Source: Candidatus Sulfopaludibacter sp. (GTDB lineage Bacteria > Acidobacteriota > Terriglobia > Bryobacterales > Bryobacteraceae). From it: 33,722 nt of DNA. The notes beneath the pieces are model-generated. The model was not told where the DNA came from. It was given only the letters and a program-made list of their open reading frames with translations, and did not search any database. Of the stretch, positions 6,423 through 14,604 are shown piece by piece. The position numbers were made by a program, and so were the translations under genes. The stretch is taken from contig JARLGM010000066.1 of NCBI GenBank assembly GCA_031292755.1, forward strand, positions 1 through 33,722, written 5' to 3'. Positions within the stretch are counted from its first letter, which is position 1. Every line of letters starts with the position of its first letter.

Positions 6423-9142
6423 GCCTTTGCCTCTGTCGGTACCGCCGCGGCCATCAGTTCCTCCATGGACTTCGTCACAGCATTGGGAAGTTCCAGGTAG
6501 CGCCCCGGATGGCATGTCAGAATCACAAATTGCAGCCGGCTGGATTTCTCGGCGATCAGTTCCAGAACGCGCGCCAGCCTCTCGGTGTCGGTGTTCACCA
6601 GAGGATCGTCGAGCACCACCACCTGCCGCTCCTTTTCCGCCAGAACTTCTGCCAGCGCCAGGCGGGTGGCAAAATAAATCTGCTCCTGCTCGCCCGCCGA
6701 CATCTGGTCTACCGCTCCGGAGTCATCAGACCCTTCGGGCTGAACGGACTCGAGCGCCATGCCATCGCCCAGATGAACACGGGCCAGCGGGCGTCCGGAG
6801 ATCCTTTCCAGGAGAACCGCGGCTCGCGCCTCAACCGGCGCGGCGATACCCGCGAGAGCCTTCACCTTAGCCTCGTCCACCACCTGTTTGAGCCGCTGGA
6901 TGCTCTCCAACCGGCGAGTCTCCATGGCCGTATCGTGTTCCAACTGCCGCACCCGTTCCTCTGCCGATGCCAGACAGGTGTACGGTCCCTGAAGCAGTAT
7001 GACGCGCGCGGCTGCTTCACACTGCTGGTAAGCTTCCCGCGCCGTTTGAATCGCAGACCCCAGTGCTTCGATCTGCTGCCGCAACAAGGATGCACGTTCG
7101 GGAGCATCGGCCGGTAGTTGCTGGAGCGACTTATCGATGCCCCGGACCTCGTCCTCGGCACTTTCACATTCGCGCCGCCGTGCTGCAAGGTTTTCATTCC
7201 GGTCGGATAGCGCGAGCCCGTCCGCCTCCAATTGCGCCAGCACCCGCTTTGCCTCCGCCAGCGTGCTTTCGTTGGCGGAGCGCACTTCGGCAGCTTTGGC
7301 GGCCAGAGATTCGGCCCCCACGCAAAGGCGCTCGGCCTTCTGCCACCCGGAGCGCGCAAGGTTCTGCGCGATGTCCGCCTTCTGCTTGAGGACGGCGGCC
7401 TCAGCCCGAAGGGCTACCACGTCCGGCCGTATGTCTGTCCACGAAGGTTCGACACTGAGCAGTTCCTGTCGCCTGCGCGCAACCTCGCTGTGACGCCCTT
7501 CCAAATCCTCGAAGCGTTCTGTCCCCAGTGCCGCGGCATACTCCGCGCTGGCACCGATCAGGTCCATCTCAATCTGGTCCCGTTGCCGCACCTGTTTTTC
7601 CAGGTCCTGCCAGCGCGATATGCCGAACGGCGCCAGCAGCTCGTGCAATCGCGAGGCTGCGGCCTGCTGCCTGACGCGCCAGATGGCGGCATCGCCGGAA
7701 GGCCCTGTTACGCGGAAAGTTGCGAGCCCCGGCAGGGCAACGGTTACGGCGCCGTCGCCGCGTGCCGCGAAGGTCTGGCCCGCTGCAATGTGGACCCTCC
7801 CGGTGGGTTCGCCGGCGATTACGTCCGCCGCGATTTCGGTTTCCGCCGCAATTTCGAACCGCAGAGCCAGAGCCTCCACGTGGACGGCGGCCTGATCCAG
7901 ATCGTGACCCGCGGCCTGGATAATATTCCAGTCCGACCGGGCAGGGGCGTTCACCGCAGCAATCTCACGCTCCAGATCCTGCCGGCGCTTCGCTGCTTCC
8001 CGGGCGCGCTCCAGCCTCGCGCCGGTCGCCTCCAATTCGCCCGCCAGTTGCAGGAACGCCGCGGCTCGCTCGATCCTCTGTTCGATCTGCTGAATCTGCG
8101 GGCTTGCCTGGGAGGCCGCCTCCCACGCATCCCGGGCGGCCGCCGCCTGCTGTACGCGTGCGTCCCGCGCTGCCTTTGCTTCGGCCTCGGCCTTTTCCAG
8201 TATGGGCGCCTGGTCCTCACAAGAGTGCTTGCAGTTCTGCGAATCGATAATGCGGTCGATCTCGGCACGCAACTGGTTGTATCGCGCGGTGGCGGCATCC
8301 ACCCGGCTCGCGGCGGGAAGACGCCGGGCCCGCAATGCGAGCACCTCTTGCGCCACGGCGTCGATCGCATCGTGTTCCGTCTGGAGCACCAGCATGCGTT
8401 CCTGGGTATGCTGCGACTGCGCACGCTGCTCCCGGGCAGAAGATTGCAACCCGGCAACCTGCTTCATCAGGGCGACGCATTGTGCCCGGTCCTCTCGCGC
8501 ACTGTCGAGAGATTGCTGAGCCTCCGTAAGCTTACCCTTCTTCGGGTTACCGCCAGGCGTCCACACCGAAAGATACTTCTTAGTGATGAGCCGCTCGAAC
8601 GCAGCGCCGGCCGCTCCCGAGACCTGTGCGCCGAGCATCCCGCGAATGTCGGCCAGAGCGTCGCCGCTCAACGCAGGCAGGTCCTGCTTTCCCTGCGGAC
8701 TGCACATGACGGAAAAGAGGCCCATCCGGTCGCCCGCCTTGTCCCTGGCTTTCGTGGGCTGGCTGTGCAGCATCTTGCGGACGTGCTCGTCCGCGGTTTT
8801 CCCATTCGCAATGGTGTCGTAGCCTCCGTCGGCTCGCCGGCGCTCCAAGGTCGCTTTCGGCGCATCGAGAAAAGTTTTGACAATGCGGTACCGATCGTCG
8901 CCGTGACTGAATTCAACGGCAATCGCGGGGGCCAGAGCCGTGCCCCGCGGGCGCATCTCTTCCGCACTGGCGCCCGACGTATTATGGCTCTCCACGAGAC
9001 ATCGTTCGATAGCTTGCACGAGAGTCGATTTGCCTACCCCATTGGGGCCCTCCAGCAGGTTGGGCGACTGCGGGTCGAACTCCACCGCCAGCGGACCGCG
9101 AATCCCTTTGTAGTTTTCGATGTAAACCGAATGAAGTACCAT
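6419..9142 (-). CDS. SbcC/Rad50-like SMC-type ATPase
   Basis: This is a 907-residue AAA ATPase with the split-ATPase layout of SbcC/Rad50. The N-terminal Walker A is GPNGVGKST (32-40). Long Glu/Gln/Ala/Arg-rich coiled-coil arms follow. The C-terminal half-site has the ABC signature (MSAGEQEQIYFATR, near 810-825) and Walker B with D-loop (VVVLDDPLVNTD, near 838-850). A Cys pair, CKHSC at 304-308, lies between the arms; its CxxxC spacing differs from the CxxC zinc hook of Rad50. The start is the ATG at 9142, overlapping the SbcD-like stop by one base (TGATG), with a GGAGGGAGG ribosome binding site. An upstream in-frame ATG would give a nonsense extension antisense-like to SbcD. The protein probably forms a complex with the SbcD-like nuclease to tether and process DNA ends. 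It is shorter than E. coli SbcC, so it is a divergent subfamily. Confidence 0.88.
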   Translation of the reverse strand: MVLHSVYIENYKGIRGPLAVEFDPQSPNLLEGPNGVGKSTLVQAIERCLVESHNTSGASAEEMRPRGTALAPAIAVEFSHGDDRYRIVKTFLDAPKATLERRRADGGYDTIANGKTADEHVRKMLHSQPTKARDKAGDRMGLFSVMCSPQGKQDLPALSGDALADIRGMLGAQVSGAAGAAFERLITKKYLSVWTPGGNPKKGKLTEAQQSLDSAREDRAQCVALMKQVAGLQSSAREQRAQSQHTQERMLVLQTEHDAIDAVAQEVLALRARRLPAASRVDAATARYNQLRAEIDRIIDSQNCKHSCEDQAPILEKAEAEAKAARDARVQQAAAARDAWEAASQASPQIQQIEQRIERAAAFLQLAGELEATGARLERAREAAKRRQDLEREIAAVNAPARSDWNIIQAAGHDLDQAAVHVEALALRFEIAAETEIAADVIAGEPTGRVHIAAGQTFAARGDGAVTVALPGLATFRVTGPSGDAAIWRVRQQAAASRLHELLAPFGISRWQDLEKQVRQRDQIEMDLIGASAEYAAALGTERFEDLEGRHSEVARRRQELLSVEPSWTDIRPDVVALRAEAAVLKQKADIAQNLARSGWQKAERLCVGAESLAAKAAEVRSANESTLAEAKRVLAQLEADGLALSDRNENLAARRRECESAEDEVRGIDKSLQQLPADAPERASLLRQQIEALGSAIQTAREAYQQCEAAARVILLQGPYTCLASAEERVRQLEHDTAMETRRLESIQRLKQVVDEAKVKALAGIAAPVEARAAVLLERISGRPLARVHLGDGMALESVQPEGSDDSGAVDQMSAGEQEQIYFATRLALAEVLAEKERQVVVLDDPLVNTDTERLARVLELIAEKSSRLQFVILTCHPGRYLELPNAVTKSMEELMAAAVPTEAKA

Positions 9143-10236
9143 CAGATCGCCTCCCTCCACAGCCGCGCAAACTCCATGAGTGCCGCCGATGCCACCGCAT
9201 CCGGCGGATTTCCGCCCGCCTGCGCCAGTAACTCCTGCGCGGCGTCCCGCAAATACCCATTGGGCAGATGTTTGAACCAATCGGGGCCGCCCTGATCCGG
9301 CACCAGCCGCTCCATCTCTGCGCGTCCGAACAGGAACCGCCCCTCGACGATCTCCATCACCTTGCCCAATGCCTCGTGATCGCTGCCAAACAGCGTTCCT
9401 TCCAGAACGCATTTCAGAAGCGTGTGCTCCGGCGCCGAAAGTCCGTCCAGTTCCACGGCGAGTCTTCCCATCTCGCCAGGCTGCTCGATCTTTCGCCGGT
9501 ACGACAACCACTCCAGGCTTCGCGTGCGAAGCGTCTGGATTTGTGGCGCCGCCCCGTGGTTCGGGATTTCGACAACCAACACATTGCCGCTGTCATGCTC
9601 GCTGAAGTCCGTCGGCTCGTGGGTGCCTGAATAGGCCATCCGAAATGCACCGCCAGCATCGCCGTAGAGAGTTTTGGAATGGAAGTGGCCCAGGGCCAGA
9701 TAGTCCAGCCCGCGCAGAGCAGCGGCGTTGTGGGCAATCGGCATTACCTGTTCGTACCCGGCGTTTTCCACGCTGCCATGGGCGATTCCGATGGCGATTT
9801 TCTCCGGACCGGCATGGATCCAGGCAGTGGGGTCTTCCTTGGAATCGCCGGCGGCCACCGGGCAGGGATACAACACCGCGCCCGCAATTTCCACGGGGAC
9901 CGATTCCTTCAGGATGTGCAAGTTGGCGAACTCGCCCCACGACGCATCTTCCCAGACGGAACCCGGCGTCATCGGGTCATGGTTGCCGGGGATCAGATAC
10001 ACCGGGCAGCCGGCGCCGCCCAGAATTTTGGCGACTTCCCGAACTTTCAGGCGATCCACGCCGTTGTCTTCAAACGTGTCGCCGGCCACCACTACAAGGT
10101 CCACCTTCTCGCGGCGCGCCTCGTCAATCACGCGACGGCCCGATTCCAACCGGGCAAGGCGGACCCTTTCGCCTTTATCGCCCAGATGCGCGGCGCGCAT
10201 CCCAACCTGCCAGTCGGCGGTGTGCAATATCCTCAT
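9142..10236 (-). CDS. SbcD/Mre11-like DNA repair exonuclease
   Basis: This 364-residue calcineurin-like phosphoesterase carries the Mre11/SbcD metal-binding motifs in order: HTADWQ (residues 5-10, with Asp8), GDTFEDNGVD (from 52), GNHDP (84-88), then IAHGS and LGHFHSKTLYG. Motif I normally reads DxH; here it is D-W-Q, so Gln replaces one metal-ligand His. I believe this variant occurs in a subset of bacterial relatives, but it may change metal use or activity. The family cuts DNA ends and hairpins with two metal ions, driven by its ATPase partner, which is encoded directly downstream with a one-base overlap. The start at 10236 is set by the conserved MRILHTADW opening and a GGAG ribosome binding site at 10245-10248. 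An earlier ATG at 10296 lacks one. Confidence 0.9.
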   Translation of the reverse strand: MRILHTADWQVGMRAAHLGDKGERVRLARLESGRRVIDEARREKVDLVVVAGDTFEDNGVDRLKVREVAKILGGAGCPVYLIPGNHDPMTPGSVWEDASWGEFANLHILKESVPVEIAGAVLYPCPVAAGDSKEDPTAWIHAGPEKIAIGIAHGSVENAGYEQVMPIAHNAAALRGLDYLALGHFHSKTLYGDAGGAFRMAYSGTHEPTDFSEHDSGNVLVVEIPNHGAAPQIQTLRTRSLEWLSYRRKIEQPGEMGRLAVELDGLSAPEHTLLKCVLEGTLFGSDHEALGKVMEIVEGRFLFGRAEMERLVPDQGGPDWFKHLPNGYLRDAAQELLAQAGGNPPDAVASAALMEFARLWREAI

Positions 10237-10331
10237 TTGTCGATCTCCAAATAGCAAGTTTCCAGCACGTGGTAGCTCACCGAAGGAGCCTGGCACCAGA
10301 AATTTGCAGAGCGTATCGAACGGGGTGCGGC

Positions 10332-11342
10332 TTAACGGGCGCGCGCCGTGCGGGTACCTGTGGTCGTCCTGGCGGACGCTACTGAGCGTTTGGCGAGAAT
10401 ATACTTCTCCGCCGCCTGTCTATGGGCATCCGCTACCGCGTTTCGGAGGGACGCAGGCCGGACCACTTCAACATGTGGGCCGTGCCTCAAGATATCCATC
10501 ATAATCTCTCGCGGTTCGCTGTACGGAACTTCCAGTCGAACTCCGCCGTCGGGGAGCGGCCGCACTTTTTGATGCGGATGCCACTCCTCCTCGCCGACCC
10601 AGCGCGCGGCTTCGGCGTCGAACACCAGCGTGGCAACATGCTCGGCCGGACCCGCGAAGATACCGTAGCCCTGCTGCTCACTGCCATCCGTTTTAGCCTC
10701 GATCGCTGGTTCCTCCAGGACTGCCACCTCTCGCACCGCGTCAATGGCGAAACGGCGGATGGCCAGTTTCTCGTGACACCAGGCGTCCAGGTACCAATTG
10801 CCCCGGTAGTACACCATCCGCTGCGGGGACACGACGCGGTCCGTTTCGGCATCGCGATAGCGGGCATAGTAGTGCATCCGAAGCCGCTTCCGGCGGAGCG
10901 TGCCATCGCAGATTGTCTGAAAGTGCCGAGGGTTGGCCCGGCGCTGCGGAGCGGGCGTTACTCGCATCCGCTCCAGGATGCTGTCCGCTCCACGCTTCGG
11001 TTTGCCCAGGAGCGCCCGCAGTTTGTCTTCGAACGGTTCCAGTTGCTCCCGCACCAATCCGGCTTGCAGTCGATCCAGCAGCGCATGCATCAAAAGCATC
11101 GAATACACTTCGGATTCAGAGAACCACAAGCCCGGCAGGTTGAAATCTCCCGAGGCGTACCGGTAGCCTCCGCTTGCGGAATCGAAGGTAATCGATGCGC
11201 CCAGTCGCTCACGCATGAAATCCAGGTCGCGCTTGAACTGTGCCGGCGAGATTTCAAAATCCCGCAGGATCTCACGCTTCGTCGGCGGTTGCTTCCGCCG
11301 CAGCAGGCGATCGAATTTGTAGATCCGCTCCAACTGGCTCAT
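10332..11342 (-). CDS. WYL-domain transcriptional regulator
   Basis: This is a 336-residue protein with an N-terminal winged helix (residues 1-60: YKFDRLLRRKQPPTKREIL and FKRDLDFMRERLG) and a WYL domain. The defining W-Y-L triplet is at 183-185 in YYRGNWYLDAWC and is followed by the conserved IRRFAIDAV. The WCX-like C-terminal region ends near residue 310. WYL domains sense ligands, probably nucleic-acid fragments or nucleotides. Regulators of this type often sit beside CRISPR, BREX, CBASS and other defence loci, where they usually act as repressors. The gene lies 19 bases downstream of the ARPP-1 gene and 95 bases upstream of the SbcD-like gene, all on one strand, so it could control the nuclease genes locally. 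No operator could be identified in the 95-base gap. Confidence 0.88.
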   Translation of the reverse strand: MSQLERIYKFDRLLRRKQPPTKREILRDFEISPAQFKRDLDFMRERLGASITFDSASGGYRYASGDFNLPGLWFSESEVYSMLLMHALLDRLQAGLVREQLEPFEDKLRALLGKPKRGADSILERMRVTPAPQRRANPRHFQTICDGTLRRKRLRMHYYARYRDAETDRVVSPQRMVYYRGNWYLDAWCHEKLAIRRFAIDAVREVAVLEEPAIEAKTDGSEQQGYGIFAGPAEHVATLVFDAEAARWVGEEEWHPHQKVRPLPDGGVRLEVPYSEPREIMMDILRHGPHVEVVRPASLRNAVADAHRQAAEKYILAKRSVASARTTTGTRTARAR

Positions 11343-11361
11343 AGGCAGATTCAGTTCAATG

Positions 11362-12357
11362 CTAACCTTTTTCGCGCTCCGCGCGCCTGCGCCTGGGACG
11401 ACTGATCCGCGTCTGGAGCCCGGCCGGAGAGCCGTTCCCGTCCGTCGTGAACGCGCACAGATGAATGTACCTCTGCTCCGCCCAAAGGGCCGCGCCGGAA
11501 ATGCCGCCTCCGGTTAATCGGACGTCCTTCCCCATCCCAATAGCGGGCTGGGTCATTGGCGTGGCGCCGCCAACGTGCGCCAGAAATGCCGTCGCTTCCG
11601 ACATGCCGAGCGGCGCTGAACGTGGAGTCTCCACGGCGTCGAGCGCATAGCTGCGCAAAAACTTCGGGAAGGCCTTCCGCATCGTCTCGGGCCGGTCCAG
11701 CAGATCCACGCCCAGAGCCTGTGGGCCAACCGCAAAAAGCACACCGGCCTGGTGCTCCGCCCAGGTGAACGCGTGCAGGTAGGCGTCAATGGAAACGGCA
11801 TGACTGTCGTACATCGCCGCCATCGCTTGCGTCGGTGAGGCAGTCCCCATACGCTCGGACTTCGCCGCGATTTCGTCCCAGACTGCCCCCTGGTTCGACT
11901 GGCGTGCCCCGCTTGTCGCTATCGAGAAGGTTACCTGTTCGGCGCGTTCGGCCCGTGCACGCGAGTACATGATATGGCAAGCCGGCCGAAATTCCTCGCT
12001 TTCCGCGCGCCAGCGGCCGGCTTCCACACAGGACACCGGGATCACGATTGACTGCTTCGGCGGCGCCAGGATGGTCAGGTTGACGGTCCGGTTCTGTTTG
12101 GCGCCGATCAGTTCTTCGCCGTCGAACAGCAGCACCGGCTTCTCGCCAAGGTTCTCAAATCGCAACTCGGGTACCGAGCCGCCGATACCCAGTTCCGTGA
12201 CGCGCGCCGTTCCGAGCGCGATGGCTTCTTCGAGCAGCATATAGTCCGGTTCGTCTCCGGCGCCGCCCGCTCTCAGTAGCGGGAAGATTGTCAGGCTTCC
12301 GAAGTGCGCCGGAGCGCCTACCGTGATTCCTTCCAGTTCATTTGCAATGGTTCGCAT
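11362..12357 (-). CDS. ARPP-1 (DUF6569) family protein
   Basis: This 331-residue protein matches the ARPP-1/DUF6569 family. After an opening of the form MRTIANELEGITVG come FGSLTIFPLL, a conserved LFDGEELIGAKQNRTVN block (77-93) and IPVSCVEAGRW (106-116). The conserved polar residues (DGEE, KQNR, CVExGRW) suggest a binding or catalytic pocket, but no reaction is established that I know of. The family was named for association with ADP-ribosylglycohydrolase and rhodanese-phosphatase genes in predicted conflict systems. The C-terminus ends in a basic tail (SRPRRRRAEREKG). The start at 12357 is preferred over an upstream in-frame ATG at 12435, because GGAGG at 12365-12369 lies seven bases before it. 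It sits between a CARF-sigma-54 regulator and a WYL regulator, which is unusual company and the best clue to a signalling or defence role. Confidence 0.82.
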   Translation of the reverse strand: MRTIANELEGITVGAPAHFGSLTIFPLLRAGGAGDEPDYMLLEEAIALGTARVTELGIGGSVPELRFENLGEKPVLLFDGEELIGAKQNRTVNLTILAPPKQSIVIPVSCVEAGRWRAESEEFRPACHIMYSRARAERAEQVTFSIATSGARQSNQGAVWDEIAAKSERMGTASPTQAMAAMYDSHAVSIDAYLHAFTWAEHQAGVLFAVGPQALGVDLLDRPETMRKAFPKFLRSYALDAVETPRSAPLGMSEATAFLAHVGGATPMTQPAIGMGKDVRLTGGGISGAALWAEQRYIHLCAFTTDGNGSPAGLQTRISRPRRRRAEREKG

Positions 12358-12460
12358 CTGCTTGCCTCCGCGTGTAAGTAATGCACGCGAAGGCCAAAAT
12401 AGCCGAACAGCGTTTTCAGCAAGATGCGTGGACACCCCGTCAATCGGGCTTGTCGCAGCG

Positions 12461-14092
12461 TCAACGACGGTTGTCGGCTATAAACCTACTGACGGCCTGC
12501 TTGGAGATCCCCAACATAGCCGCGGCCGATGTCTGGTTTCCTCCGGCTTTCTCCAGTGCGCGCAGAATCAGATGTGCGCGAGCCTGGTCCAGAAAATGCT
12601 CCAGGCTGAAACCTGGGCCGGGCTCCGGCAAGGTCCGGAACGGATCGGTCGTGGGCGAAGAGCTGTCGATCAGGATATCTTCCGGACGAAGCACAGGTCC
12701 CGAAGCGAAAGCCACTGATCGCCGGAGCGCCGCATCGAGTTCCCGGACATTGCCAGGCCACTCGTATAATTCCAGGCGTCGCAGACCCTCTTTCGAAATC
12801 TGGCGCGGCTGCTGCCGCCGGGCATTGATGTCCTTCAGAATGGCGAGCGCCAGTTCGGGAATCTCACCGGACCGCTCCCGGAGAGGCGGTATCTCCAGCC
12901 CCAGGATGTTGAGTCTCTGGTAGAGGTCGTTTCGGAACGCGCCCTTCGCGATTTCCTTCTTGAGATTGCGATGGGTAGCCGCGATCACCCGGACATTCAC
13001 ACGAACCGTTTTCGCCGAGCCCACCTTCTCGAACTCGCCGAACTGCACGGCGCGCAAAATCTTCGCCTGGCAAGCCAGCGTCAATTCGCCAATCTCGTCC
13101 AGGAACAGCGTGCTGCCATGCGCCGCCTCAAAGACTCCTTCTCGATCGGTGACCGCGCCAGTGAAACCGCCGCGAACATGGCCGAACAGTTGGCTTTCCG
13201 CAAGTTCCTGCGGAATCGCACCACAGTTCACCGTGACCATCTTATGGGTGTGGCGCGGGCTAAGCCGATGCACCAGTTTCGCCACCAGTTCCTTCCCTGT
13301 GCCCGTTTCGCCGTGGATGAGCGTCGCCTCGTCGCACTCTGCCACGATCGCCGCCCTCTGTGCCAGGAGCCTCATCTTGGGCGAATGGATATGAAAGCTG
13401 AGTTCGCTCAGGGCTGCATCCAACTCCGGATGCGGTGCTGCCTCGGGCTCCGGTGCGGCTGCGGGTGGTGGCGCGCAGGGGATCACCCGTGAGAACAACG
13501 GCCTTTCAAGGTCTCCGCGTTTATCAGGTATTCTGCTTTGAAGCGGTGCGGCTCCGTCCGGCACCGATGTCGTGAAATAGTCGATCGGCATCACCAGGTC
13601 GCGGAGCACGCTCCAGTCGCCTCCCTCGAGTGAGACCTCCTTCACACCGGCGGCGCCGAACAAGGGCGCGGCGGGGGAACCGACCTGCAAGAGGCGAGCC
13701 GGAAGAACATTGGCCGCCCGCAAAAGAAACCAGGCGGCGCGCATTTCCGCCGTGCCGCTGGACACACAGACCGACAACTCAGCACCTCGGTGCCCGGCCA
13801 GGATGCCGCGCACCTGCCTCCCCAATGAGCCCATGATGGCCGAATAGTCCTTGGGGTCTGAAACCGGCAGGGGACGCACTTCGACACGGCAACCCGGATG
13901 CCGGCCCGCAATCTCATCTAAGGTAGCCTCCGCATTTTCCCGCGTCTGGGGTGTGTGGAAGAGGAACGCGTCCGTGAACGCACGCGCAGAAAGGATGGAC
14001 AGCAAGGGGCCGGGCGACGGCTCGCCGGCTATCTCGCCGGCGGTGAACGGGTCCTTGGGATCGACGAACGCGAAGAGCAGCGAACTTTGCAT
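12461..14092 (-). CDS. RtcR-like sigma-54 activator with N-terminal CARF-like domain
   Basis: This is a 543-residue bacterial enhancer-binding protein. Residues 1-170 resemble the CARF-like sensor of RtcR: a hydrophobic first strand (LLFAFVDPKDPF), HTPQTRENAE at 46-55, and the SSGTAEM turn at 111-117 where these domains bind a cyclic or linear oligonucleotide. A proline-rich linker (205-222) leads to the AAA+ domain: Walker A GETGTGKE (261-268), loop 1 GGFTGA (308-313), Walker B TLFLDE (328-333), arginine-finger region FRNDLYQRL (386-394) and WPGNVREL (445-452). A Fis-type helix-turn-helix (519-537) ends it. Loop 1 normally reads GAFTGA, so Ala to Gly is a notable change in the sigma-54 contact. 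RtcR usually controls rtcBA RNA repair genes; none are here. Likely targets are the co-oriented downstream genes. No strong ribosome binding site is seen before ATG 14092, so the start is moderately sure. Confidence 0.87.
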   Translation of the reverse strand: MQSSLLFAFVDPKDPFTAGEIAGEPSPGPLLSILSARAFTDAFLFHTPQTRENAEATLDEIAGRHPGCRVEVRPLPVSDPKDYSAIMGSLGRQVRGILAGHRGAELSVCVSSGTAEMRAAWFLLRAANVLPARLLQVGSPAAPLFGAAGVKEVSLEGGDWSVLRDLVMPIDYFTTSVPDGAAPLQSRIPDKRGDLERPLFSRVIPCAPPPAAAPEPEAAPHPELDAALSELSFHIHSPKMRLLAQRAAIVAECDEATLIHGETGTGKELVAKLVHRLSPRHTHKMVTVNCGAIPQELAESQLFGHVRGGFTGAVTDREGVFEAAHGSTLFLDEIGELTLACQAKILRAVQFGEFEKVGSAKTVRVNVRVIAATHRNLKKEIAKGAFRNDLYQRLNILGLEIPPLRERSGEIPELALAILKDINARRQQPRQISKEGLRRLELYEWPGNVRELDAALRRSVAFASGPVLRPEDILIDSSSPTTDPFRTLPEPGPGFSLEHFLDQARAHLILRALEKAGGNQTSAAAMLGISKQAVSRFIADNRR

Positions 14093-14139
14093 TGTGGGTG
14101 CCGACTAATATCTCTCACGGCACCCTGAAGCACAAGCTC

Positions 14140-14169
14140 GGCTGCATCGTGTGTCAAGGCTGCATCGTG
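14140..14169. repeat. 12-base direct repeat upstream of the CARF regulator gene
   Basis: GGCTGCATCGTG occurs twice, at 14140-14151 and 14158-14169, with a period of 18 bases. A minus-strand TTGACA lies between the copies. The repeats are 48-78 bases upstream of the start of the sigma-54 activator gene, where an autoregulatory or repressor site could be. The near-two-turn spacing would put two protein dimers on similar faces of the helix. The function is inferred; a chance duplication in decaying DNA is the alternative. Confidence 0.35.
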
Positions 14170-14314
14170 CTTCCTCACCCTCGGTGCTCCCGCAGCAGTA
14201 TCAAGACCGTGTGGACCTTCTGCCCCGGCCCGAACAGTCTTCGCTGTCAGCGAAGTCCTGGTGACGAGGCGTGGGCGACGAGAACTCGAACACCAGGCTT
14301 GCGATCGGGCGGTA

Positions 14315-14383
14315 CTGGCGACGTTGCAAAAGGAAATCGACAAAGACCCTCAGGCCCGGCGCTCGTTTTTTGCCTGGCAGCTC
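14315..14383 (-). pseudogene. Possible LysR-type regulator C-terminal remnant
   Basis: One minus-strand frame contains GKKRAPGLRVFVDFLLQR. This resembles the end of LysR-type regulators, whose last conserved block is commonly of the form LRVFVDFLVE. Nothing else of a LysR protein is found on either side, so at best it is a very short relic. It is supported only by this motif resemblance. Confidence 0.3.
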
Positions 14384-14604
14384 TTCAGCGGTGCGTGCGG
14401 ATGGAGGCATCGAGATAGGTTCAGGAAGGAAACCGGCGGCACAGTGGCGCACTCCGCTCTACTTGGCTGCGCCATCGGTCCGTGTGCTACTTCTGGTGCT
14501 ATGCTGCGTCCATTTGTGACGATATCGGCATCAGCCCGGTGGTTGGCAAGGCTGTTCTTGCGGCCTCCTGATACGCCCGGTCTTTCTGCGCCTTTGTGGA
14601 ACTG

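Larger units (their letters stand above)
14093..14604. other. Upstream region of the sigma-54 activator with decayed sequence
   Basis: No intact gene is present here. The stretch holds the 12-base tandem repeat at 14140-14169 and a short LysR-like remnant near 14315-14383, both annotated separately. I did not find a convincing promoter for the activator gene. A TTGACA hexamer lies on the minus strand at 14152-14157, but its downstream partner 17 bases away (TGTGCT) is poor. Confidence 0.4.

Noticed and set aside
5571..6500. 309-residue plus-strand open frame
   Set aside because: It is antisense to the RecB-like nuclease part and carries no domain or ribosome binding site.
7232..9295. 687-residue plus-strand open frame
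   Set aside because: It is antisense to the SbcC-like gene, is Arg/Leu-rich, has no motif, and reflects high GC content on the opposite strand.
10288..10308. Sigma-54-like element TGGCACC...TTTGCA on the plus strand
   Set aside because: The GG-to-GC spacing is 12 bases instead of 10, and it points away from the SbcD gene.
12370..12400. Sigma-54-like element before the ARPP-1 gene (GGCC...TGC, minus strand)
   Set aside because: The spacing between the GG and GC is 9, and sigma-54 elements tolerate almost no spacing change.
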